This document shows positions 1 through 8,204 of a stretch of 20,000 nt of DNA, piece by piece. Origin of the DNA: Prorocentrum cordatum (Eukaryota; Sar; Dinophyceae; Prorocentrales; Prorocentraceae). How positions within the stretch are numbered: the first letter of the stretch is position 1; every line of letters begins with the position of its first letter. Under the pieces are notes generated by a model, which saw nothing but the letters and a program-made list of their open reading frames with translations, searched no databases and was not told the DNA's origin. The stretch spans positions 512,364 to 532,363 of the forward strand of contig CAUYUJ010006358.1 in the NCBI GenBank assembly GCA_963575745.1, given 5' to 3'. The translations under genes were made by a program, and so were the position numbers.

Positions 1-95
1 ATGGAGCCTCCCCGATGTCATGGCCCCCTCCTTCTCTTCTCCAGGCACGTCCCCCGGCCCCCCCTTGTCCGCGCACGTGCGTCTGGCCACCATGC
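1..95 (+). repeat. Dispersed repeat family E, copy 1 (cut by window edge)
   Basis: This stretch aligns with 9583-9680 and 11207-11300. The shared order is a CATGGC(C/G/T)CC start, a pyrimidine-rich run, then a C-rich block ending in CCGCGCAC(A/G)TG. It sits just upstream of the first recognisable exon, so here the repeat probably lies in an intron. It is open in frame 1, but no protein is recognisable. The true left end may lie outside the window. Confidence 0.5.
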
Positions 96-144
96 GCTGA
101 GAGCCGCCTCCTCCTGCCCCCCCCCCTCTCGGCGCGCCCCGAAG

Positions 145-345
145 GCCGCGGATGCGCTCATGCAGAAGGCCCTGGCGGCCCGAGAGCAGAAGCGCCTCGA
201 GGGCGAGGCTGCCCGGCGAGGCGCGGACCTGAGCTCCAGCGGCGGCCTGAAGAAGGGCTTCCTCTCGGGCGGCAAGTCTTCGAAGCGCCGCGAGCCCCCC
301 GCCGCGGCCAGCGCTGAAGAGCCCATCACTCGGGCAGTGCCAGGA
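145..345 (+). CDS. Internal exon of a two-DP (STI1/HOP-like) protein
   Basis: Frame 1 reads AADALMQKALAAREQKR, a charged helical stretch, then GGLKKGFLSGGKSSKRRE and an acidic/proline end (EEPITRAVPG). The 5' limit is set by a pyrimidine-rich run (about 111-130) followed by CCCGAAG, giving an acceptor AG at 143-144. Upstream sequence in the same frame is repeat-derived and lacks protein character. The 3' donor is unresolved, somewhere in 330-370; GT and GA options are both present. The helix plus LKKGFL linker fits an N-terminal segment ahead of DP modules, and the next exon on the same strand carries those modules. The first exon of the gene is not in the window. Family identity is inferred from the neighbouring exon. 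Confidence 0.6.
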
Positions 346-549
346 GGGGGTCACCACCAGGGGATTCGCCACCTCCTGGAAATCGACGATCGAGAGGGAG
401 GGGGGATCAAGGGTCAACGAGAGTTTGGACGTTCTCGGGCGTCTGCAGGAGCCCAGGGGGGTCAGCGTGGGTCCGTTCCCTCCACGAGGTGGCGACTCCC
501 TTAGTGGCGCCCCCCTTGGCAATGCCTGGATCACCTATGTCGCGGGCAG

Positions 550-1113
550 CGGGGACGCTGAGTCGGCGCGGCGCGAGAGCCTCAAGCTCCCTGAGGTGCA
601 GGCTGCGCTGAGGGATGGCGCCAACAAGCTGCGGGAGGACAAGAGCTGGGTCACGCCAGAGCTCCTCAACGCAATGCAGTCGCGGCCAGACCTGCTCAAG
701 GGGCTCTCGGACCCCAAGATGCAGCAGGCGATGCAGCTGATGCAGAGCGACCCCGAGGAGGCGAAGAGGAGGTTCGGCAACGACCCGGGGGTCACGAGCT
801 TCCTGAAGGAGTTCAGCTCGCTCATGGGGACCCACTTTGACATCCTCAGCAAGAGCAAAGAGCCAGGCGGAGCCTCAGCCTCACCACCGAAGGCGGAGGC
901 TGCCAAGAGCAGCGCCGCGCCTGCACTGCCGGCCCCTCCGCAGGCCCCCGGCGGCGGGGAGGCGCCGCTGCTGCTGGAGCCGGAGGTCGAGAGGGCCTTC
1001 CGCGATCCCGAGGTGCAGGCCCTTCTGGCCGAGCTTCGGGCGGGCCGGCCGCTGGAGCTGCACGAGCTGCGGTGTGCAAACCCGCGGCTCTTCATGAAGA
1101 TGAAGGTTCGGAG
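550..1113 (+). CDS. Exon encoding two STI1/DP-type modules
   Basis: Frame 2 encodes about 188 residues. The first module contains VQAALRDGANKLREDKSW, TPELLNAMQSRPDLLKGL, then DPKMQQAMQLMQSDPEEA and a segment ending FLKEFSSLMGTHFDIL. This is the DP-rich helical pattern of STI1/HOP and related Hsp70/Hsp90 co-chaperones. An Ala/Pro-rich linker of about 45 residues follows. The second module has EVERAFRDPEVQALLAEL and RPLELHELRCANPRLFMK. Such modules bind client peptides or chaperone tails, so a cytosolic co-chaperone or adaptor role is likely but inferred. No TPR, UBL or UBX domain is visible. The start is approximate: AG at 548-549 is one option, and others exist at 562, 579 and 595. The end is a clear GAG|GTGAGC donor at 1114. 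Without splicing, the frame stops immediately at TGA 1115-1117. Confidence 0.75.
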
Positions 1114-1240
1114 GTGAGCGTTTTCTTTGTTCCTTCCCGGGGTCACGCTCGTGAACCGGGCCCCCCCCCCCCCAGGTGACGCCAACGATCGTACTAGGGG
1201 GGTGGCCTGGACCCCCCCCTTCGTGCCGTGGTGCGCACAG
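1114..1240 (+). other. Candidate 127-nt intron
   Basis: The donor is GTGAGC at 1114. A pyrimidine-rich stretch (ACCCCCCCCTTCG, about 1211) precedes GCGCACAG|G at 1240. An alternative acceptor after a C run ends at 1175, which would make a 62-nt intron. Using that site restores the same in-frame TGA, because AGGTGA occurs at both 1112-1117 and 1174-1179. Direct repeats at intron ends of this kind have been reported for dinoflagellate introns. The choice of acceptor needs a transcript. Confidence 0.4.
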
Positions 1241-1355
1241 GCGACTGATGCTGATGCGCTGGTGGCGCGCGGACGCACCCTTGCGGGTGCACGCCGCGGC
1301 CGCGGCCGCCGTTACCATTACCCTCGCGCCCGACCCCCTCCCTTCCCTCGGGTAA
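1241..1355 (+). CDS. Candidate terminal exon of the DP-module gene
   Basis: Joining at 1113/1240 keeps the frame open for 37 more codons, beginning RLMLMRWWRADAP, to a TAA at 1353-1355. An AATAAA and a long A run follow within 60 bases. The peptide is Ala-rich and has no recognised domain, so support comes only from the splice signals and the frame. The alternative is that the true last exon is missing or lies elsewhere, since related proteins normally finish the second DP module with another helix. Confidence 0.3.
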
Positions 1356-1374
1356 CGACCGTTACCCAGGAAAG

Positions 1375-1413
1375 AATAAAAAACAAAACAAAAAAAAAAA
1401 AAAAAAAAAAAAA
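1375..1413 (+). other. AATAAA followed by genomic poly(A) run
   Basis: AATAAA at 1375-1380 is followed by an A-rich stretch and 24 uninterrupted A (1390-1413). This looks like the 3' end of a reverse-transcribed RNA, or a simple A microsatellite. No target-site duplication was found to support retroposition. The region 1414-1570 holds no gene: only a TATATA at 1467-1472 and a palindromic stretch at 1482-1503 (AGAGCG, then TTCCGGAA, then CGCTCT). Confidence 0.4.
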
Positions 1414-1580
1414 CGGTCACGAGGAGGGCAAGTTGAGGCAGCGCCGGGCGGGGCCAGGCCAGGGAATATATAGATGGTTCCAGAGCGCGTTCCGGAACGC
1501 TCTCGCAGAGAGCGCTGCAGCACGCCCGGAGGAGGCCGCGGCGGCCGAGGCAGCCTCGAAGACCGCTGGCTCCCAGAGAG

Positions 1581-1743
1581 GAGGGGAAGAAACACACAGA
1601 CACAATGAATCGTCGACTCCCAGGAAAATATGGGAAAATATGGGAAGTGGTGGGGGAGACAAAAACTCAGAAAATATGGGAAAACATGGGGAATCCTTTT
1701 GTTTGTGTGTGTGTGTTTATTTGTGTGTCCCAGGGCCCCTTCA
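1581..1743 (+). repeat. Dispersed repeat family D, copy 1
   Basis: About 150 bases align with 8981-9133. Both copies begin with purine-rich DNA and ACACAGACACnATGAATCGTCGA. They continue with GGAAGTGGTGGGG and an AGAAAATAT motif, and end in TTTATTTGTGTGTCC followed by GGGCCCC. Copy 1 is bracketed by the 9-bp direct repeat CCCAGAGAG (1572-1580 and 1744-1752), a possible target-site duplication. Copy 2 has CCAGAGA at its left side too, so the left repeat may belong to the element. No coding capacity. Confidence 0.65.
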
Positions 1744-1766
1744 CCCAGAGAGCCCCGAGTCGTCCT

Positions 1767-1884
1767 GGTCCGAGTGAGTCCCTGTCCTGGCCTCGTCTTG
1801 CAGCGCCAGGTTGGCCTTGGGGGGGGCCTCGCGTCGCCGCGGCTGTGAGCGCAGCTCGGAGACCTGGTGCCCCTGCACCCTGGG
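1767..1884 (+). repeat. Direct repeat A, left copy
   Basis: About 118 bases starting GGTCCGAGTGAGTCCCTG and ending in a CCCTGGG motif. They are repeated at 2015-2137 with small indels and substitutions. Both copies contain GTGAGT and TTGCAG only about 30 bases apart, which mimics an intron too short to be likely. The two copies flank element B. Confidence 0.7.
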
Positions 1885-1890
1885 CTTGGC

Positions 1891-2008
1891 ATCGCTCGGA
1901 CGTGTGCATTTTTCCTCCGGCGAGGGCCATCGAGGAGCATCCTTGATCAGTTGGCGAAAAAGCCACGCACGAAACCGAAAAAACACAGGGAATAGACGTC
2001 CGAGCGAT
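1891..2008. mobile_element. Element B, copy 1: 118-bp non-autonomous TIR element
   Basis: The termini are a perfect 13-bp inverted repeat, ATCGCTCGGACGT (1891-1903) and ACGTCCGAGCGAT (1996-2008). The interior is close to that of copy 2 at 4667-4790, differing by scattered substitutions and a longer A run in copy 2. GGC sits directly outside both ends in both copies; it may be a 3-bp target duplication or part of the element. No coding capacity. Size and termini fit a MITE or an introner-like element. Splice signals are not evident exactly at its ends. Confidence 0.7.
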
Positions 2009-2014
2009 GGCGAG

Positions 2015-2137
2015 GGTCCGAGTGAGTCCCTGGCCTGGCCTCGTCTTGCAGCGCCCCAGGTGACCTTCTCGGGGGGGGGCCTCTCGTCGCCGCGGCGGAG
2101 CGCAGCTCGGAGACCCCTGGTGCCCCTGGACCCTGGG
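2015..2137 (+). repeat. Direct repeat A, right copy
   Basis: About 123 bases that are the second copy of 1767-1884, lying just right of element B. The order A-B-A' may reflect a local duplication that included or followed the insertion of B. Confidence 0.7.
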
Positions 2138-2143
2138 AGGGGT

Positions 2144-2350
2144 CCCTCCTCCTCCTCCTCCTCCTCCACCTCCTCCTCCTCCACCTCCTCCTCCTCCTCC
2201 TCCTCCTCCTCCTCCTCCTCCTCCTCCTGCTCCTCCTCCTCCTCCTCCTCCTCCTCCTCCTCCTCCTCCTCCTCCTCCTCCTCCTCCTCCTCCTCCTCAT
2301 GCTCCGCCTGCTCCTCCTCATCCTCCTCCTCCTCCTCCCCCCTCCTCCCT
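2144..2350. repeat. (CTC)n polypyrimidine tract, about 205 bp
   Basis: Nearly pure CTC/TCC triplets with a few interruptions (CACC, CTGC, CATG). The apparent poly-Ser, poly-Glu and poly-Arg frames here are triplet artefacts. The following 2351-2521 holds no recognisable feature. Confidence 0.95.
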
Positions 2351-2521
2351 CCGCCTTCGTTGCCGCTGTCTCGATGCGCCCCGTTCCGAAAGGTGCTGCT
2401 TGACGCCGGCCTCTTGGGGCTGCAGCGCTGAGTGCCGAACCGTCTATTCGGCGTCGGCCGGCGAGGTACTGGGGAGAGCTCCTCATCGTGAGGTGGAGAG
2501 AAGGTTCCTCCTCGCCGTGCC

Positions 2522-2693
2522 ATCGAGGAACAAAAGATGGCATCAGCACAAATTTTCAGAGGTCAGCGCGGTTTCTTGGATCGGCGCTGGAGCCCCTTGG
2601 TGGCGCCTCCAGCGCCGCCCGGGTCCAGCGCCGATCCAGAAAATCAACGCGGACCTCCGAAAGTTTGTGTTTTTTCATTTGTTGCTCCTCGAT
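2522..2693. mobile_element. Element F: 172-bp foldback element
   Basis: Two arms of about 70 bases (2522-2592 and 2623-2693) are imperfect inverted copies. Both outer ends are ATCGAGGA on the respective strand, and the innermost 15 bp, TGGATCGGCGCTGGA (2577-2591 and 2624-2638), are perfect. The loop is GC-rich and contains GGCGCC. A partial relative with the left arm and loop lies at 12767-12818. No target duplication was found. It resembles a foldback MITE. The 2694-3050 stretch that follows holds nothing recognisable. Confidence 0.65.
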
Positions 2694-3055
2694 CCCACCC
2701 CGCTGCCCCCGCCCTCCACTCCCCGCCCAGCCAAATGTCTAGCGCCCCCCGCGTTCAGTGTGCTTTTTCGGGAAAGGGAGGGTCAACAGGAGCAGAGGGA
2801 AGATGAGGAGAAGCATGACGAGGAGCATGGAGTGGTGGAGACGTCCTCTCGCAAACCTGCACGTTGCCTCTGCGCTTTCATATGACCCACAGCTATGGAT
2901 CTGACCCCTGGGATCCCACCCAATGTGATGCGGAGTCGAACAGAGGAAAGCGGACCCCAGTGCAAAAAGCTCCCGCTAGCCCATTTAGAGGGTGGCCAGG
3001 AGCAGGACATCGTCAAGAATGAGATGAGGTATGAATCTGGGAAAGATACGGAAAA

Positions 3056-3420
3056 AGATTGTGGTGATAGTGATGTCGATAATGTTGGAGAAGATGCAGA
3101 TGATCACTACCGCGTTGTCGATCATGGCGATGGTAATGTTGAGTGATGGATGGTGATATTGATGACAAGGGTTAGCATGCGGGTGACCACGATGTTGTTG
3201 TCGTGATGGTGATGGTGATGATGATAGTGATGACGACAACGGTGATAAGTACAATGATTGCACTGGTGGTAGTGATGGCATTGGTGATCTGTATGATGAC
3301 GACGATGATGGTGAAGATGTTGATGGTGGTGGTGATGATGACGATGGTAATGATAGTGCGTGTGTGTGATGATGTGGTGGTGGTGATGATGGTCGCCACA
3401 GGACACGTGTGTGTGTGTGT
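3056..3420. repeat. Degenerate GAT/GTG triplet tract ending in (GT)n
   Basis: A long run of GAT, GGT, GTG and GAC triplets, most regular from 3200 to 3390, followed by GTGTGTGTGTGT around 3408-3420. It gives artefactual Met/Val-rich (+) and His-rich (-) reading frames. Confidence 0.9.
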
Positions 3421-4660
3421 TGGCGTTCCTTCTCCAGGCGATGCTCCAAGAAACCAAGAACCCCACCAAGGATGCGGGTGAAATCCAGTCCGAGTGAAGG
3501 TGTCAAGAATTTCGGGGTCCACGTTATGAAAATCACGACGCCGGAGGTCTGAACATGTCGCGTCCAGCAGCGGTGCTCTGCTTCCAGAACGCCGGCCACC
3601 TGGCTTGGTTTTCTGCCGCAGAGTCCGGCTACACGTGAGAATGACCTTTGGCTGGAGTGACCTTTGGTGCAGGCCCATTGGGGCCCCCCAATCGCCGAGC
3701 TCGATGCGATGGAATAGCGTCTTCTGCGCTTGTGTTTGGTCCACACACGGCCCCCCAAAAACGGCAAAGGTCACGCCTACCCAGGGCCACTCTTGCGTGC
3801 AGCCGACTGGTTGGCTTGCGAGAGGTCTCAATCTGCCCTGCCACCGTCTGAGTCTGTAATCGCCCCCTCCGCACCCCCGACACGCTGCGCAAACGGATGA
3901 ATACTCTGCTTGCAGGGAAGAGGTAGGGGGCCAGCGCGACACTGCTCTGATACTTGACGGCTTCAACCAGGAGTGAGGAGTGAAGAGACTCGGCGGCGAG
4001 CGAGGGGGGAAGTGAGAGAGGGCGGGCCTTCCCCGAAGGCTCGGAAGCCCCCCAGCCTGCTGAGCAGTTCTCTTGGCCTTCCCCCAGGACGCAGAAAACC
4101 CTTCCGAAGGCCGGAGGGCTTCGGAGACGCCCCGCCGCCTTCTGGGAGAAGGCTCTCTCCTCCTCACTGTCCCCCCGCGCTCGCCGCCGAGAGACAGGGA
4201 CGCTCCTCGCACCTCCCCCCCCTCATCCTCCCAAGAGCACGTGCAGGTTCCAGGGCCAGCTGCCGCAGGGAGGTGCGGCAGGGCCGCTGCCCGCACGGCA
4301 GGGGAGGCGCAGCAGCCGTGCAGCGCCGCGCAGGCGCCGTGCAGCGCCGGAGCCGTTTCGGCTGGAAGCTGCGGAGCGCATCGGTCGGGGATGGGCAGAA
4401 CCCCCAACAGTGACACGTCGATTCGTGAAGTGTCCGTTCTCGGCTCTCGAGGGGGCGCCGCGGCCGTCGGTTTTCCAGGCCTGCGCCCGCCAGGTCTGGG
4501 CCCGAGGTCGTTTTCACTGAACCACGTTCTACTAAAGGGGAGGTCTGTCCATCCCCGAATCGGGAGGGCCTGGGCTCCTGGGAGCCATGAGCAAGAGGAA
4601 GAGCCACTTCCCCGACGAGGAGCCGCTGCTGCTGGCTCCCGCGTCGCATCTGCACGCGGC
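3421..4660. other. Unassigned unique sequence
   Basis: I see no supported gene in these 1.2 kb. The stretch is mixed-composition DNA with a C/G-rich block (4000-4330). A minus-strand frame is open from 4668 to 3172, but it crosses triplet repeats and has no recognisable domain. A short plus-strand frame starting with ATG at 4587 (MSKRKSHFPDEEP) has exon-like codon usage for about 25 codons before running into element B. Confidence 0.5.
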
Positions 4661-4666
4661 GCTGGC

Positions 4667-4790
4667 ATCGCTCGGGCGTGTGCATTTGTCCTTCGGCGAG
4701 GACCATCGAGGAGCGTCCTTGATCATCTGGCGACAAAACCACGCACGAAGCCCCAAAAAAAAAAACACAGGGAATGGACGTCCGAGCGAT
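4667..4790. mobile_element. Element B, copy 2: 124-bp TIR element
   Basis: The termini are ATCGCTCGGGCGT (4667-4679) and ACGTCCGAGCGAT (4778-4790), with 12 of 13 bases inversely complementary. GGC lies directly outside both ends, as in copy 1. The interior differs from copy 1 mainly by point changes and an expanded A run at about 4755-4765. The conserved core includes CCATCGAGGAGC and CACGCACGAA. Confidence 0.7.
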
Positions 4791-4829
4791 GGCCAGCGTG
4801 GCGCTGCTGTCGCGGAGCATAGTTCCGTT

Positions 4830-4953
4830 CGAAGGATTGCACAAAAAAAACCAAGGATTGCACAAAAAAAAAAAACGAAGGATTGCAAAAAAAAAAAAAA
4901 AAAAAAAAAAAACCCCTTCGTTCAATCGAAGGTTTTTTTTGTGCAATCCTTCG
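4830..4953. repeat. 23-bp perfect inverted repeat with A-rich loop
   Basis: CGAAGGATTGCACAAAAAAAA plus CC (4830-4852) is perfectly complementary to 4931-4953. The 78-base loop contains two further GGATTGCA units, each followed by A runs, the last about 26 A long. It begins only 40 bases after element B copy 2. It could be a foldback element or the product of a snap-back replication error in an A-rich repeat. Confidence 0.75.
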
Positions 4954-5156
4954 TTTTTTTTTTGTGTGGTGCTGGGGCCGTTTTTTGTTGGGGGGGGAGG
5001 GGCGGCGCGCCACGCTCGGGCCGGGGCGCTGGCGCTCCCGAGTGGTCACGCCGTCCTTGGGCGTGTGGCCACGCGCTGCCAGCGAGAGCCTCGCGTCTGG
5101 CTGGGATCCTGCGATCATGCACGTGGGCGCTCGAGCTTATCCCTCACTCTCTCGCT

Positions 5157-5157
5157 T

Positions 5158-5201
<44 letters not shown>

Positions 5202-5206
5202 CTCTT

Positions 5207-5255
<49 letters not shown>

Positions 5256-5256
5256 G
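5157..5256. repeat. (CT)n microsatellite
   Basis: About 100 bases of CT dinucleotides with a few TTTT/TTCT interruptions. Adjacent 4954-5156 holds no recognised feature. Confidence 0.97.
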
Positions 5257-5318
5257 ATAGCATTTTCCCCAAAAAGTGCTTGCACTTAGGGGGTTGTACT
5301 TCTGTTCCATGGAACTGC

Positions 5319-5446
5319 GCCGTGTCTTCGGTCTGGCGGCTATGTGGCCGCCGTCGCCACCTCGTCGCCGCCCGTCGTCTGGGCCGTGTCTTCAGTCTGA
5401 CGGCCATGTGGCCGCCGTCGCCGCCCCGTCGCCGCCTCGTCGCAAC
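5319..5446 (+). repeat. 64-bp tandem repeat, two copies (third partial at 5571-5620)
   Basis: GCCGTGTCTTC begins copies at 5319 and 5383, a 64-base period. Both continue with GTGGCCGCCGTCGCC and a CGTCGCCGCC tail. A third, shorter piece at about 5571-5620 (GCCGCCGTCACCGCC) lies beyond the TTGCA array, so that array probably sits inside the same repeat block. Confidence 0.75.
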
Positions 5447-5467
5447 CCGTGAATTGCTACCCGTGAT

Positions 5468-5573
5468 ATGCATTGCATTGCATTGCGTTGCAGTACTCGT
5501 ATTGGTTTGCATTGATTTGCGACGCATTGCTTTGCATGTTTGCATTGCACCGCGTTGCTTTGCACTGCAATGC
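5468..5573 (+). repeat. Degenerate TTGCA pentamer array
   Basis: Repeated GCATT/TTGCA pentamers with variation (GCATTGCATTGCATTGCG, then looser copies). A similar but weaker TTGCT/GTTGT-like run occurs at about 19715-19755. Confidence 0.8.
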
Positions 5574-5648
5574 CGCTGTGGCGGCTAGATTGCCGCCGTC
5601 ACCGCCCTGTCGCCGCCTCGTAGATTGCGTTATAGTTGTATAGATCAT

Positions 5649-5715
5649 GTGTATATATATGTATATGTATATATGTATATATGTATATATATATATATAC
5701 ACATACATACACATA
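5649..5715. repeat. TA/TATG microsatellite
   Basis: TATATATG-type repeats ending in ACATACATACACATA. The 5716-5880 stretch that follows holds nothing recognised. Confidence 0.95.
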
Positions 5716-5888
5716 TTGCACATCGTATATTCTGCTTCCTAAAGGGTACTAAGATCTACCCCCCGCCCCTGGATTCAAGCGCCTCCCAATTCGTATTGCA
5801 ATGTACATATGGTTCTGCCCCATCGCCCATCCGAAATCAGTAGTCATATCATCCCAGGCAGGCCAGTGACGGTTCCACCCTTCATCCG

Positions 5889-7304
5889 TTGCCAAAAAAA
5901 TACGCGCGCACAATCGTTTATGAAAAATCATCGGCTTCCAAGAACTTGCTGCAAGAAAATGAGACGAAGTGCACGCGCGCGCGTCGTCGAGCGCATGCCG
6001 TTTTTTTGAACAACAAACAAAGGTTTCGTAAGGGGTTCAGAGTCGAGCGTCCCGAAAATCATACGGAAACATGGTTTCGCAACCAGGGGCTTCAACAGAA
6101 AAGCTGGCGCTCGCGCTTTTGCAGATTCTCCCAAAAAAGATTGTTTTTTCGACCAGTTCAGAAAATGCTACCAAACAAGCTTCTCGCGCGCGCATGTCGA
6201 AATCGCTCGAACGCGCTTGTGCGCGTGCTGTCGCCAGAATCCCGTGCAAAAAAGGAGACGAAGTGCAAACGAGCGCGCCGTCGCGCGCGCATGCCTAAAT
6301 CTTTCACGAACCGTAGATGTCGTATGGATTTCAAAAACGAGTGTCTCGAAGACCTGTTAAAAAATAAAGAAATGGTTGTGCAACATCGGTTTTTTACAAA
6401 CACAAAACCTAAACACGTAGGCCCTCCATTGTTATTCAGTTATGCCAAACGGGCCTCTCGCGCCGCGTGTCGAACTCATCCGCACGCCCTTGCGCGTGTG
6501 CTGGGTGGGGGGGGGGGGGGCACGATCCGTGTCAAACAATACCACATGGGCCACTCGCGCGCGTCGGCCGCGCGCGCATGTCGAACTCCTCCCAAAGCCT
6601 CCATCACCGACGCGAGGACATCGTCATCGTTATCGGCGGGCGCGATCAACATCGGCGCCGTCATTGGCCTTGCCGGCGGAATCGACACCATCGCCACCAT
6701 CATCGCTATTCTCATCATCGTGTCTACCGTTGTCGGCGTCGCCATGATACCGCTCCCGCCCAAGTCACCCACTCGCACTGAAGCGTCCGCTGGGGAAGTG
6801 CGCAGCGGTCAGCATCACCGCCCCCGCATCGGTCGCGCCCTACAAGCTGGCCGCTGCGCGCGCGAGCATGCGCGTGCTAGCGCGGCCGCAGAAACGCACC
6901 AGCCAAAGCCAAGCCCGGTATCCCCCTGCCTCATCCTCTTGGAAAAATATTATGCGCGCTCGCTTTATCGAAAACTTTTAGTTTCAAAAAAACCTTGCAA
7001 AAAGGGACGAATTGCACACGCGCGCTGTCGCGCGCGCATGCCGACATCCCTCAAAAACCTCAGGCGTCGTAGGAAATTCAGGATCGAGCGTCTCGAAAGT
7101 ATGTTAGAAAATGGTTTCCCAACAAGGACGTTGCAAAAAAACTGTCGTTCAGACCCGTGCTGGTTCTTAAGAAAACCATCATGTCGGAATCGCAAGGACT
7201 CCCTTGCGCGCGTGATGTCGCAAGAATCTGTAGCAAAAAAATTGACGAAGTGCACACTCGCGCGCGTCGCCGCGCGCGCATGCCGAAATCCTAGGCCTGA
7301 CTGA
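5889..7304 (+). repeat. Long-unit degenerate repeats with CGCGCGCATG boxes; 471-codon open frame
   Basis: Four anchors of the form GACGAA(G/T)TGCA followed by a CG-alternating run ending GCGCATGCC occur at about 5962, 6257, 7004 and 7243. Further CGCGCGCATGTCGAA boxes lie at about 6190 and 6570. Inter-anchor DNA also aligns in part, for example (G)TCGAGCGTC(C/T)CGAAA. Unit spacing is about 240-300 bases. One plus frame stays open throughout and gives Arg-rich repeats (ETKCTRARRRAH, ETKCKRARRRAR) and a hydrophobic stretch around 6640-6750. However, the same repeat is read in different frames at 7004 and 7243, and the hydrophobic part comes from ATC/GTC triplets. A coding role is therefore doubtful. 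Confidence 0.55.
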
Positions 7305-7308
7305 CTCG

Positions 7309-7326
7309 GGTCTGGACAGACCCGGC
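7309..7326. other. Short hairpin
   Basis: CGGGTCTG GA CAGACCCG forms a perfect 8-bp inverted repeat with a two-base centre, just after the long repeats end. Its role is unknown. Confidence 0.6.
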
Positions 7327-7464
7327 TTAGAAGGTCCCCGATGTTTGGCGGGCGCGGGCGCGGCACGGCGGGGGGAATTGACATGGCAGTAGGTTGCCCC
7401 GGTTTCGGGAGAAACGGCCTCCAGGCGGACGGGGGCCACCCTTGCGGGCAAGATTCATATCAAT

Positions 7465-7541
7465 GTCCACTGCTTCTTAGACTTGTTGTGGGGAGGCGCG
7501 CCACAAGGCCGAGGCACAGTGGACTCTATCCGTGTCCACTG
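7465..7541. repeat. Nested inverted repeats with a third direct copy
   Basis: The outer arms GTCCACTG (7465-7472) and CAGTGGAC (7517-7524) enclose inner arms TTGTGG (7486-7491) and CCACAA (7501-7506). A further GTCCACTG is at 7534-7541. This can form a two-part stem with a GGAGGCGCG loop. The 7542-7745 stretch has no recognised feature. Confidence 0.6.
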
Positions 7542-7749
7542 CGCCTCTGGTGTTTAAGGAAGGGAGCCTGAGACTCCAAGATGCAGTGTATATGGGCATA
7601 CTGGGGGCCCATGCCAAGAAACACCCTTCTTGCCTCCAGGGTCCCCTGGGTCTATTGGGTTTCGATGGTTCTGCGATGGAACGCGTGACGTTCCCACACC
7701 AAACATCAAAGCACGTCCTGGGGTCTCAGGGTTGAATTTCTTGTGGAAG

Positions 7750-8028
7750 ATGGAGGAGGCAGGGCAGGAGGAGGAGAAGGAGGAGGAGGCGGAGGAGGAG
7801 GAGGAGGGGGAGGAGGAGGAGGAGGAGGAGAAGGAGAGGAGGAGGAGGGGGAGGTAGGAGGAGGAGGGAGGGAGGAGGAGGAGGAGGAGGAGGACGATAG
7901 GGGAGGGGGAGAAGGAGGAAGAGGAGGAAGGAGGAGGAGGAGGACGGGAGGAGGATGGAGGAGGAGGAGGAGCAGGAGGAGGAGGAGCAGGAGGAGGAGG
8001 AGGAGGAGGAGGAGGGGGGGGGTTCTTG
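7750..8028. repeat. (GGA)n polypurine tract, about 280 bp
   Basis: Almost entirely GGA/GAG triplets with short G and A variations, ending in a G run. The poly-Glu, poly-Gly and minus-strand poly-Pro frames are artefacts. The 8029-8204 stretch is GC-rich without recognised features. Confidence 0.95.
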
Positions 8029-8204
8029 TGGTCGAGCTCCTGCTGTACACATCTTGCCCGCACCCCTGGCCGAGCGGGGTGCCCTGTCCTGGGCACCAGT
8101 ATGCGCCCCCCGAGGGGCGAGGCGCGAGGGGGGCGGCCGCTCTCGCAGATGGGGCTCGGGGCCCTCCCTGTGATTGTTCTGAAGACCACCACTCGTAGCT
8201 TGAG

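Noticed and set aside
1467-1503. TATATA plus palindrome as a promoter
   Set aside because: No supported gene begins downstream, and TATA boxes are not typical of the suspected lineage. Could be chance.
4587-4663. Possible first exon beginning MSKRKSHFPDEEP
   Set aside because: The start context and codons look plausible, but it is only about 25 codons, has no homology I recognise and no clear donor. Mentioned only in the region entry.
3172-4668. 498-codon minus-strand open frame
   Set aside because: Ends in a GAT/GTG repeat and has no domain or consistent composition. It starts at the edge of element B. No splice or start evidence.
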